Assembly: GCA_019637175.1 (NCBI GenBank)
Contig: JAHBWD010000026.1
Span: 1 to 64,000, forward strand
From: Labilithrix sp.
Lineage (GTDB): Bacteria > Myxococcota_A > Polyangia > Polyangiales > Polyangiaceae
Direction: 5' to 3'
DNA: 64,000 bases
The notes beneath the pieces were generated by a model. That model had not been told where the DNA came from. It made no database searches and saw only the letters and a list, made by a program, of their open reading frames with translations. Below are positions 49,155-57,991 of this stretch, one piece after another; the first letter of the stretch is position 1; every line of letters begins with the position of its first letter. The position numbers and the translations under genes are program-made.

Positions 49155-50086
49155 CGAATCGCGAGAGCTCTCCCGTCTCCCGACGCGACGTCGCGATCGT
49201 CGTCGTCGCGTCGCTCGCGTTCGCGACGAGCGGACCGCTGGGCAAGGTCGCGTCCGAGATCCCCGCGGTGACGGTCGCCTCGGCCCGCACGGGGATCGCC
49301 GCGGTGGTGCTCGCGGCGGCGGCGCCGGCGCTCGTCGCGTCTTCGCTGCGTGCGCTCGGCCGGCGAGAGCGACGGGCGGTCTTCTTCGCCGGCGCGCTGC
49401 TCGCGGCGCACTTCGCGCTCTTCCTCGGAGGTCTCGCGGCGACGTCGCTCGCCGCGGCGGTGTCGCTCGTCTCGCTCGAGCCGATCGCGGTCGTCGTCGC
49501 GTCGTTCGTCGCCCATGGATTGCGGCCGACGCGTCGCGAGATGCTCGGTCTCCTCGTGGCGACCGCGGGCGCGGTGACCGTCGCGTCGGGCGCGGGCGCG
49601 GGCGAGCATCGCCTCGCGGGCGATCTCATGGTGCTCGCGGCGGTCGCGCTCTTCGGCGCGTACGTGGCCTCGGCGCGCGGCCTCCGCGACGCGCTGCCGC
49701 CGCTTCCGTACGCGGCCGCGGTCTACGGGACGGCGTCGCTCCTCCTCTTGCCGCTCGCGATCGTGCTCGCCGCGCGCGCCGGCGCGCCCGCGACGAAGCC
49801 CGCGCTCGCCGTCCTCGGCCTCGCGCTCGTTCCGACCCTCGTCGGGCACTCCCTCGTGCAGCTCGTCGCGCGGCGCGCGCCGCCTGTCCTCGTCGCGCTC
49901 GTTTGCCCGGGCGAGACGATCGGCTCGCTGGCGATCGGCGCGGCGCTCATGAGCGCAGCGCCGACGGCGCGCGAAGCGGTCGGCTGCGCGATCGTGCTCG
50001 CCGGCGCGACGCTCGCGGTGACGGGCGCGCGGCCGTCAGTCGAGGCTGGCGATCACGGGCGCGTGATCGGAGGGGATGGAGCCTGA
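49151..50086 (+). CDS. EamA/DMT family transporter with apparent CTG start
   Basis: About 311 residues, ten TM helices in two EamA halves (DVAIVVVASLAFATSGPLGK start; LEPIAVVVASFVAHGL; YAAAVYGTASLLLLPLAIVL; PPVLVALVCPGETIGSLAIG). No ATG, GTG or TTG occurs in this frame between the previous gene and the first helix. The nearest candidate is CTG at 49151, overlapping the lipoprotein stop as CTGA, mirroring the ATGA/GTGA overlaps elsewhere. A start inside the first helix would truncate it. The C-terminal 17 codons overlap the 3' end of xthA on the other strand. Confidence 0.82.
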   Translation: MTNRESSPVSRRDVAIVVVASLAFATSGPLGKVASEIPAVTVASARTGIAAVVLAAAAPALVASSLRALGRRERRAVFFAGALLAAHFALFLGGLAATSLAAAVSLVSLEPIAVVVASFVAHGLRPTRREMLGLLVATAGAVTVASGAGAGEHRLAGDLMVLAAVALFGAYVASARGLRDALPPLPYAAAVYGTASLLLLPLAIVLAARAGAPATKPALAVLGLALVPTLVGHSLVQLVARRAPPVLVALVCPGETIGSLAIGAALMSAAPTAREAVGCAIVLAGATLAVTGARPSVEAGDHGRVIGGDGA

Positions 50087-50812
50087 TTTCCCCTTCTTGC
50101 GATAGTCGCGATCGTGAAAGACGTCTCTCACCCGTCGCGCGAGCACGGGCGTCGCGAAGAGCATGTCGAGGCGCATGCCCTCGTTCTTGTGGAAGCAGCC
50201 CGCGCGATAATCCCACCACGAGTACGAGATCGTGTCGGGGTACTTCGCGCGATACAGATCGACGAGGCCCGCCTTGCCGAGGCGCGCGACGAGGTCGCGC
50301 TCTTCGGCGGTGTGGAAGATTCGCCCCTCGAATCGAACGCCCCCGTACGAGTCGAGCGGCGTCTGGCAGACGTTGAAGTCGCCGCCGACGAGGAGCGGCG
50401 CCTCTTTGTCGGCGCGCGTCTCGACGTGGAGCGCGAGGCTCTCGAGCCAGCGGAGCTTCAGCGCGTAGTCGGCGTGCGAGAGGCTCTTGCCGTTGGGGAT
50501 GTAGACGCTCACCACCTCGATCCCCGCGACCTTCGCCGCGATGAAGCGGGCGCCGGCCGCCGCCGCGCCCGGCAGCTCGCGGCTCACGACCTCGGGTTTG
50601 TCGCGCGCGATCACGGCGACGCCGTTCCAGCCTTGCTGGCCGACGAGCACCGCGTGATAGCCCGACGCGAGGAGCTCGAGGTGGGGGAAATCGTCTTCGA
50701 CGATCTTGAGCTCTTGGAGGCAGGCGACGTCGGGCTGCCGCTCGGCGAGCCACTCGGCGAGCCGCTGCGATCGCGCGCGAATTCCGTTCACGTTCCAGGT
50801 CGCGACGAGCAC
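50036..50812 (-). CDS. xthA: Exodeoxyribonuclease III / AP endonuclease
   Basis: 258 residues from GTG 50812. The Exo-endo-phos fold has VATWNVNGIRARSQRL, ACLQELKI (catalytic Glu), VVSVYIPNG, VGGDFNVCQTPLD (Asp/Asn), SYSWWDYRAGCFHKNEGMRLD and SDHAPVIASL (His). It cuts DNA 5' to abasic sites and degrades duplex 3' ends. Overlaps the end of the convergent EamA gene by 51 bases. Confidence 0.96.
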   Translation of the reverse strand: MLVATWNVNGIRARSQRLAEWLAERQPDVACLQELKIVEDDFPHLELLASGYHAVLVGQQGWNGVAVIARDKPEVVSRELPGAAAAGARFIAAKVAGIEVVSVYIPNGKSLSHADYALKLRWLESLALHVETRADKEAPLLVGGDFNVCQTPLDSYGGVRFEGRIFHTAEERDLVARLGKAGLVDLYRAKYPDTISYSWWDYRAGCFHKNEGMRLDMLFATPVLARRVRDVFHDRDYRKKGKSGSIPSDHAPVIASLD

Positions 50813-50833
50813 GACCGCTCACTAGCACGCGGT

Positions 50834-52585
50834 TCAGAGGTCCGCGAGGCTCGACATTCGCGGGCCCGCGGTGCCGCCGGCGATTCGACGGCCGTGCTCG
50901 TCGAGGCACTTCACCGCGCCCTCGAGCGTCGTCTGCTCGAGGAGCTCTTCGCGCGCCGCCTCGTCGAAGACGGAGCGCGCGAGCGCCGCGAGGACGCGCA
51001 CCTCGCGCTCGTAGGCCTTCGGCGGCAACAGCAGGAGGAAGACGATCCGCGCGGCGCGTCCGTCGGGCGCGTCGAAGTCGATCCCTTCGGGCGCGAGGCC
51101 GAGCGCGACCGCCGGGCGCGTCAGCCCTTCGACGGCGGCGTGAGGGATCGCGACCTCGTCGCCGAGGCCCGTCGGCGCGATCATCTCTCGCTCGAGCACG
51201 GAGATCAGCGCCGGCTCGACCAGCTCGCCGATCGTCGGGCGCAACGCGCGCCCGAGCTCCTCGATGGCGCGCGCCGAGGTGGCCGCGCCGAGCTTCGGGA
51301 TGAACGCGCCCGCGCGCACGAGGCTCGCCGCGTCGTCGGCGCTCGAGCCCGCGCTCTTGCCCGGCGTGTAGAGCAGCAGCTTCATCATCGGTCCGGCGAG
51401 GAGCGAGGTGCCGATCGCCATCGTGACCAGCGCGACGAAGATCCGGTCGTCGATGAGCCCGGCCTCGAGCGCGAGGAGCGCGAGGATGATCTCCATGGCG
51501 CCGCGCGCGTTGAGCCCGAAGCCGACCGCGCTGGCCTCGCGCCAGGAGAGGCCGGTCACCCGCGCACCGATCGTGCAGCCGAGGAGCTTGGCGAGCGTCG
51601 CCACGAGGAAGACCGCGAAGCACAGCCACGGCACGAAGTTGGCGGCGAAGTCGACGCGCAGCGCGGCCGACGCGAAGAACACCGGCGCGAAGATGTTGGT
51701 GACGAACTGCTGGATGGTCTGCCGCGTGCGCTCTCGCAGCCGAGGCGAGTCGCCCACCGTCACCCCGACGATGAAGCCGCCGAGCGCGGCGTGGATGCCG
51801 ATCGCCTGCATCATCGCCGCGCCGAGCACCGCGAAGACGATCACGAGCGACAAAATGCGCCCCGGCGCGAGCTCGACCTGCTGCTCGAGGCGCGCCAGCA
51901 CGCGGTCGGCGACCTTTCGCCCGATGAGGAGACAGGCGGCCACGAACAAGGCCGCGACGACGATCGTTCGACCGAGATGGGGCACGTCGACGACCCCGCC
52001 GCGCATCGGACCGAGCAAGACGCTGAACGCCACCCAGCCGATGAGGTCGTCGAGCATCGCCGCCGACATGACGAGCAGACCGATGTCGGTCTTGAAGAGA
52101 CCGAGATCGAGCAGCGTCTTCGCGATGACCGGCATCGCGGAGATCGAGAGGGCGACGCCGAGGAAGAGCGCGAACAGATCGCGTCGAGCCGGGTTGAGGA
52201 TGAAGGCGTCCGGGATGCCGTAGCCGATGAGGATGCCGCCGACGAGCGGTACGACGATCCCGAGCGTCGACACGAGGAGCGCGGTTCGCCCTCGACGCTT
52301 GACGATCCCGAGCTCGACCTCGAGGCCTGCCGTCACCAGCAGCAGCACGACGGCGACGGTCGTGTAGGCGGTGAGCATCGTCTTCGGCGCGCCCGCGGGG
52401 AAGAGGTACTCGTTGAGCCCGGGCGAGACCCTTCCCAGCACCGTCTTGCCGAGGAGGATGCCGGCGGAGAGCTCGCCCACGACCGCAGGGAGGCCCACGG
52501 CGCGGGCGCCTTCACCGAGGAGGCGCGCGACGCCGAGGAGCGCCGCGATGGAGAGCAGGAAGACGACGGCGTCGTGCTCGTTCAA
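50834..52585 (-). CDS. Cation:proton antiporter (CPA2) fused to PTS EIIA domain
   Basis: 583 residues from TTG 52585 with a GAGGAG ribosome site. About 12 TM helices (1-400), including LLLVTAGLEVELG, ISAMPVIAKTLLDLG, MLDDLIGWVAFSVLLG (conserved Asp pair of Kef/NapA exchangers) and AALGGFIVGVTVGDSP. The C-terminal ~150 residues are an EIIA-Fru/Ntr domain with the phosphorylatable His in GDEVAIPHAAVEG. Such fusions suggest that PTS phosphorylation gates Na+ or K+/H+ exchange. No PTS genes are nearby. It is 25 bases after the isocitrate dehydrogenase gene's stop and may be co-transcribed with it. Confidence 0.92.
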   Translation of the reverse strand: MNEHDAVVFLLSIAALLGVARLLGEGARAVGLPAVVGELSAGILLGKTVLGRVSPGLNEYLFPAGAPKTMLTAYTTVAVVLLLVTAGLEVELGIVKRRGRTALLVSTLGIVVPLVGGILIGYGIPDAFILNPARRDLFALFLGVALSISAMPVIAKTLLDLGLFKTDIGLLVMSAAMLDDLIGWVAFSVLLGPMRGGVVDVPHLGRTIVVAALFVAACLLIGRKVADRVLARLEQQVELAPGRILSLVIVFAVLGAAMMQAIGIHAALGGFIVGVTVGDSPRLRERTRQTIQQFVTNIFAPVFFASAALRVDFAANFVPWLCFAVFLVATLAKLLGCTIGARVTGLSWREASAVGFGLNARGAMEIILALLALEAGLIDDRIFVALVTMAIGTSLLAGPMMKLLLYTPGKSAGSSADDAASLVRAGAFIPKLGAATSARAIEELGRALRPTIGELVEPALISVLEREMIAPTGLGDEVAIPHAAVEGLTRPAVALGLAPEGIDFDAPDGRAARIVFLLLLPPKAYEREVRVLAALARSVFDEAAREELLEQTTLEGAVKCLDEHGRRIAGGTAGPRMSSLADL

Positions 52586-52609
52586 CGTAGCTCCTCGACG
52601 CGGGCGCGA

Positions 52610-53614
<1,005 letters not shown>

Positions 53615-53665
53615 GGGTCGCCGTCAGAGTACGCTCGACGGCCCTAGGGTGAAAGCGAAGACCCA

Positions 53666-54535
53666 ATGATCGCCACTGTGCTCCGGATCACGGCCAACGG
53701 GCTCGAGCATTCGATCCGACAATGGCTGCCTCCGGAGAGGCAGAAGGGAACCGTCGTGCTGATCCATGGCTACATGGACGCGGGGGGCACCTGGGATCGC
53801 GTCGCGCCTGCGCTCGCCGCCGCCGGGCATCGCGTCCTCGCGCCCGACATGCGCGGCTTCGGCGCGGGCGCCCGGGCCCCGGCGGGCAGCTACTACCACT
53901 TCGTCGACTACGTCTTCGACGTCGCCGATCTCGTCGAGGCGCTCGTGCCTGGGGGTGAGAGTGTCGGCGTGGTCGGACACTCGATGGGGGGCACGATCTC
54001 CACGCTCTACGCGGGGACTTTTCCCGAGCGCGTCTCGCGTCTCGCGCTGCTCGAGGGTCTCGGTCCGCCGGACAATCCGTTCGAGCTGGGGCCGATACGG
54101 ATGCGGTCGTGGATCGAGCAGGTGCGGGCGGCGCGCGCGCGGTCTCGCGCGGCGCCGACGTTCTCGCGCGCCGAGGGGCTCGCGCGCCTCGCCGGAAACC
54201 ACCCGAACGTGCCGCCGGAGGTCCTCGAGCATCGGCTCCCGCACCTCGCGGCCGAGGGCGACGACGGCCGGCTCTCGTGGCATTTCGACCCGCTGCACAA
54301 GACGACCTCGCCGATGCCTTTCTTCGTGAAGCTCTTCATCGAGTTCGCGCGGAAGGTCACGTGCCCCGTGCTCTTCGTCTCCGGCGGTCCGCGTGGCTTC
54401 CATCCGAGCGACGAAGGCGAGCGGCTCGCCGCGTTCGCCGAGCTCCGATGCGACGAGCTGCCGCAGGCCGGCCACATGATGCACTGGACCGAGCCGGAGA
54501 AGCTCGCGCCGAAGCTCGTCGCGTTCCTCGCGTGA
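53666..54535 (+). CDS. Alpha/beta hydrolase
   Basis: 289 residues. Nucleophile elbow VGVVGHSMGGTIST (Ser about 108), oxyanion strand GTVVLIHGYMDAGGTWDRVA and DMRGFGAGARAP. The catalytic His is in QAGHMMHWTEPEKL near the end; the acid is probably Asp/Glu near CPVLFVSGGPRGFHP. A cap region (about 140-210) is Arg-rich. Substrate unknown. Convergent with the M23 lipoprotein, three bases apart. Confidence 0.9.
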   Translation: MIATVLRITANGLEHSIRQWLPPERQKGTVVLIHGYMDAGGTWDRVAPALAAAGHRVLAPDMRGFGAGARAPAGSYYHFVDYVFDVADLVEALVPGGESVGVVGHSMGGTISTLYAGTFPERVSRLALLEGLGPPDNPFELGPIRMRSWIEQVRAARARSRAAPTFSRAEGLARLAGNHPNVPPEVLEHRLPHLAAEGDDGRLSWHFDPLHKTTSPMPFFVKLFIEFARKVTCPVLFVSGGPRGFHPSDEGERLAAFAELRCDELPQAGHMMHWTEPEKLAPKLVAFLA

Positions 54536-54538
54536 CGA

Positions 54539-55180
54539 TCAGCGGACCGGGAGGCGCACGCCGTTCTTGTAGCCGCCCATCACCTTGCGGACGTCGCCCT
54601 CGCGGAGGATGAAGGTCCACGAGTCTTGCTCGACCTGATCGTCGAGCAAGAGGCCGAGGTGGAGGTGAGGCGTGCCGTTGCCGATGCCGCTGATCCCGAT
54701 GCGCTCGCCCGCCTCGACGTGCTTGCGCGGCTCGCGGCCTTCGCGCTGATGGGTCTCGACCGCGGATAAATGTGTATAATACACATGTGTGATCCGCTGC
54801 GCGCCCCACGGGATGGGGGCGTCGAGCTTCAGGCGCACGCTGAACGCGGTGTCCTTGCCCGTGGTCCAGCGGGTGTGGCCCCACTCGGCGTAGTCGAGCG
54901 TGCCCGCGGCGACGGCGTAGACCGCGAGGTGATCGCCCGCGATGTCGAGGCCGGTGTCGCCGCCCCAGCCGCCGAGGGAGCCGCCGGGCATCGGGCTGCG
55001 GAGCGCGGGGTTCTTGAGGGCGGGGGAGAAGGGGCCCGCGTAGGGAGGTGGAGCGGGAGCGGGAGCGGGAGCGGGAGCGGGAGCGGAGAGCGGGTGGGGG
55101 GCGGCGAGGGGGACGAGGTCGGAGCTGCACGCCGAGACGAGTGAGAGGGAGAGGGAGAGGAGAGCGAGGGCGGGGCGCAC
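54539..55180 (-). CDS. M23-type peptidase-like lipoprotein with atypical zinc site
   Basis: 213 residues. Lipobox LSLVSACSS (Cys about 18), then an Ala-Pro repeat encoded by a tandem hexamer. The M23/LytM fold is shown by LDIAGDHLAVYAVAAGTLDY, HVYYTHLSAV and the HxH motif TPHLHLGLLLDD. The usual first zinc ligand (His-x-Gly-x-Asp) reads Asp-Thr-Gly-Leu-Asp (GGDTGLDIAG), so one His is replaced. This suggests a non-catalytic, NlpD/EnvC-like regulator of amidases, or altered metal binding. Confidence 0.85.
   Translation of the reverse strand: MRPALALLSLSLSLVSACSSDLVPLAAPHPLSAPAPAPAPAPAPPPYAGPFSPALKNPALRSPMPGGSLGGWGGDTGLDIAGDHLAVYAVAAGTLDYAEWGHTRWTTGKDTAFSVRLKLDAPIPWGAQRITHVYYTHLSAVETHQREGREPRKHVEAGERIGISGIGNGTPHLHLGLLLDDQVEQDSWTFILREGDVRKVMGGYKNGVRLPVR
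55051..55086. repeat. Hexanucleotide tandem repeat (GAGCGG)6
   Basis: Six uninterrupted GAGCGG copies inside the M23-like lipoprotein gene. On the minus strand they encode the Ala-Pro linker after the lipidation site. Being a multiple of three, slippage would change linker length without breaking frame. Confidence 0.9.
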
Positions 55181-55214
55181 GAGGGGACGTCGCGCGAGCA
55201 GCGCAGAACGTGAC

Positions 55215-56657
55215 TCAGTGAAAGAGCGCGAGCGATTTCGTCACGACCTGCGCCACGCCCCAGCTCATCGGGATCGCGACGACCAGCCAATAGAGGACGA
55301 GGCGCGCCATCGGGGGCGCGGCCGTTCCTTGCACCTCGATCGGGGTGGCGGCGGCTCGCGTGAGCGGCGCGGCGCGCGGAACGCGAAGGTTGGCCACGAG
55401 GCCGATCGCGAGGAGGCCGACGAGGGCGTACATCGTCATCGAGTACGCCTCCGACTTCGGGACGCCGCGCGCGATCTGGTGCTCGCGCGCGTACGTCACG
55501 ACGGTCGGACCGACGAGCGCGGCGGAAGACCACGCCGTGAGGAGCCTGCCGTGGATGGCGCCGACCTGCTTGGTCCCGAACAGATCTCGGAGGTACGCGG
55601 GCACGGTGGCGAAGCCTCCGCCGTACATGCTGAGGATGACGCACATGCACACGACGAAGAGCCAGCTCGATCCGAGGTGCTTGGTCGTCGGCACGGCCGC
55701 GTAGAGCACCATGCCGAGACCGAGGTAGATCGCGTACGTGGGCTTGCGACCGATCCGGTCGGACGTCGACGACCACGCGAAGCGCCCCGCGAGGTTCCAC
55801 AGGCTGAGCAGCCCGACGAAGCCGGCGGCGGCCTCGGGCGACTCGCCGAACATCTCCTGAATCATGGGCGAGGCCTGCCCGAGGATGCCGATGCCGGCGG
55901 TCACGTTCGCGAAGAGGACGATCCACACCATCCAGAAGCCGCGCGTTCGAATCGCCTCGGCGGCGGTCGCGCCTGTCGCGTGCGCCGCGTGCGCCGCGCC
56001 CTGCGGCGCGTCGCGCGGCACGCGCACGGTCGCGGCGCCGAAGCTCATCATCGCGAGGTAGACGATCCCCATCGCGACGAACGTCTCGGCGACGCCGTTC
56101 GAAGCGTCGCTCGAGAAGCGCTTCATGAGCGTCACGCCGAGCGGCGATCCGATCATCGCGCCGCCGCCGAAGCCCATGATCGCCATCCCCGTCGCCATGC
56201 CCGGCCGATCGGGGAACCACTTGATGAGCGTCGAGACCGGCGCGATGTATCCGAGCCCGAGGCCGATGCCCCCGAGGACGCCGTATCCCGCGTAGAGGAG
56301 CGGCAGCGAGTGGAGCTTCACCGCGAGCGCGGAGACGAAGAAGCCCGACGAGAAGCACGCGGCCGAAGCCGCCATCGCCGCGCGAGGGCCGGCGCGCTCC
56401 ACCCACGTGCCGAACATCGCCGCCGAAGCGCCGAGGAAGAAGAAGGCGATGTTGAACATCCAGATCGTCGCCGACAGCGGCCAGTCACCCGGAGCGCTGT
56501 GATCGCGACCGACGAGTCGCGTCAGCGGGAGGTTGAAGACGCTGAGCGCGTACGCCTGACCGATCGAGAGGTGCACCGCGAGCGCCGCGGGAGGCACGAG
56601 CCAGCGGCTGTATCCCGGAGGCGCGATCGTCCGCTCGCGACCGAGGAGCGGGATCAT
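55215..56657 (-). CDS. MFS transporter, OFA (oxalate/formate antiporter-like) family
   Basis: 480 residues, 12 TM helices. The OFA signature is near the N terminus (GQAYALSVFNLPLTRLVG) and in the fourth to sixth helices (GGIGLGLGYIAPVSTLIKWF, MAIMGFGGGAMIGSPLGVTL). The MFS loop 2-3-like motif DRIGRKPTYAIYLGLG lies in the second half. OFA carriers exchange small carboxylates; substrate unknown here. No oxalate or formate enzyme is in the window. Confidence 0.9.
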   Translation of the reverse strand: MIPLLGRERTIAPPGYSRWLVPPAALAVHLSIGQAYALSVFNLPLTRLVGRDHSAPGDWPLSATIWMFNIAFFFLGASAAMFGTWVERAGPRAAMAASAACFSSGFFVSALAVKLHSLPLLYAGYGVLGGIGLGLGYIAPVSTLIKWFPDRPGMATGMAIMGFGGGAMIGSPLGVTLMKRFSSDASNGVAETFVAMGIVYLAMMSFGAATVRVPRDAPQGAAHAAHATGATAAEAIRTRGFWMVWIVLFANVTAGIGILGQASPMIQEMFGESPEAAAGFVGLLSLWNLAGRFAWSSTSDRIGRKPTYAIYLGLGMVLYAAVPTTKHLGSSWLFVVCMCVILSMYGGGFATVPAYLRDLFGTKQVGAIHGRLLTAWSSAALVGPTVVTYAREHQIARGVPKSEAYSMTMYALVGLLAIGLVANLRVPRAAPLTRAAATPIEVQGTAAPPMARLVLYWLVVAIPMSWGVAQVVTKSLALFH

Positions 56658-56664
56658 CGACCGC

Positions 56665-57987
56665 TCAGCCCGGGCCGCGGAAGCCCTTGACCACGTCGGC
56701 GAGACGCTTGTCTTCGTCGTTCTCGAGGAGGCCCACCGCGAGCACGTTCAGCCGATCGGGCTGGGCGACGAGCGCAGAGAGATCGCGGAGCTCGGCCGGC
56801 GTCACCGCGGCGTTGGCCGCGAGGCGCGCCTCGGGCGTTTCGAAGCGATCGAAGAGCAGCCCGCCGGCGTAGAAGCCCGCGAGCTCTTCGGGCGAGTCGA
56901 ACGTCGTCTTCACGTCCCACGCGTTGCGCCGTCGCGCCTTCGCGAGCTCCTCTTCCGTCGGACCGTGGCGGGCGAGCTCGCAGAGCAGATCGACGAGCTC
57001 GCGCGTCACGACCGACGTGCGCGCGTGCTGCACGCCGGCGGCGAAGTCGAGCACGCCGTCGTCTTCGTAGCCGTCGAAGTTCCCCGCGACGTCGTAGCAG
57101 AGCCCCTTCGCGTCGCACACGCGGTGGTAGAGCCGCGTCGACATGCCGTCGTCGAGGATCCGCATGAGCATGTCCATCGCAGGGCGATGCGCCGAGCTCT
57201 CGGGCACCGCGCGGAAGCAGACGCGCAGCTCCGTCTGGCTCGAGACGTTCTCGACGATCGACAGGCGCGGCCTCTTCTGCGTGTGCACGGGCGCCTCCGC
57301 GGCGATCGCCGCGCCCGCGGGCATCGCGCCGAACCCCTCGTTGGCGAGCTCGAAGACCCGATCGGGATCGACCGCGCCGGAGAACGCGAGCACCGCGTTC
57401 GCCGCGTTGTAGTGCCGCTCGTGGTGCGCCTTCAGCATCGCGAGGTCGAACGAGCGCACGCGCGCGAGATCGCCCGTGATCGTGAAGCCGAGCGGGTGGC
57501 TCGGGTAGATCTGCTTGCGCGAGAGGTTGTCGGCGTCGATCTGCCGGCCCTCGTCGTCGAGATCTTCGAGGATCTCTTCGCTGACGATCCCCTTCTCGAT
57601 CTCGATGTCGGCGAACGTCGGATGCCCCAGCACCTCGCCGAAGAGCGCGGTGGCCGCGGCGATCGACTCGCCGGGCAGCGTGACGGAGAAGACGCCGAAG
57701 TCCGCCTGCGTCGCCGCGTAGAGGTAGCCGCCGAGGCTCTCGAACGCGAGGTTCACCTCGTGCGCGCTCGCGAGGCGCGGCGTGCCTCGATAGAGCATGT
57801 GCTCGAGGAAGTGGCTGATGCCGTTCCGCTCGGAGGTCTCGAAGCGCGAGCCGATGCGCACGTAGAGCGCGACGTGCGCGCGATGGAGCTGCGGCTGCGG
57901 CGCGACGACGACGCGCAGCCCGTTGTCGAGGGTTGCGACGCGGAACGGGCGCTCGCCCGTCGACTCGCGCATCGAAAGCCCTGCCAT
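56665..57987 (-). CDS. M16 family zinc protease
   Basis: 440 residues. The inverted zinc motif HxxEH is in ISHFLEHMLYRGT (about 58-70), with the third ligand region IVSEEILEDLDDE ~76 residues on. Two M16 domains are seen, the second with LAKARRRNAWDVKTTFDSPE and ELRDLSALVAQPDRL. No signal peptide is seen, so it may be cytosolic. It follows the PPIase gene by only four bases, so it shares a transcript with an envelope foldase and may degrade its peptides. Confidence 0.95.
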   Translation of the reverse strand: MAGLSMRESTGERPFRVATLDNGLRVVVAPQPQLHRAHVALYVRIGSRFETSERNGISHFLEHMLYRGTPRLASAHEVNLAFESLGGYLYAATQADFGVFSVTLPGESIAAATALFGEVLGHPTFADIEIEKGIVSEEILEDLDDEGRQIDADNLSRKQIYPSHPLGFTITGDLARVRSFDLAMLKAHHERHYNAANAVLAFSGAVDPDRVFELANEGFGAMPAGAAIAAEAPVHTQKRPRLSIVENVSSQTELRVCFRAVPESSAHRPAMDMLMRILDDGMSTRLYHRVCDAKGLCYDVAGNFDGYEDDGVLDFAAGVQHARTSVVTRELVDLLCELARHGPTEEELAKARRRNAWDVKTTFDSPEELAGFYAGGLLFDRFETPEARLAANAAVTPAELRDLSALVAQPDRLNVLAVGLLENDEDKRLADVVKGFRGPG

Positions 57988-57991
57988 CGGC

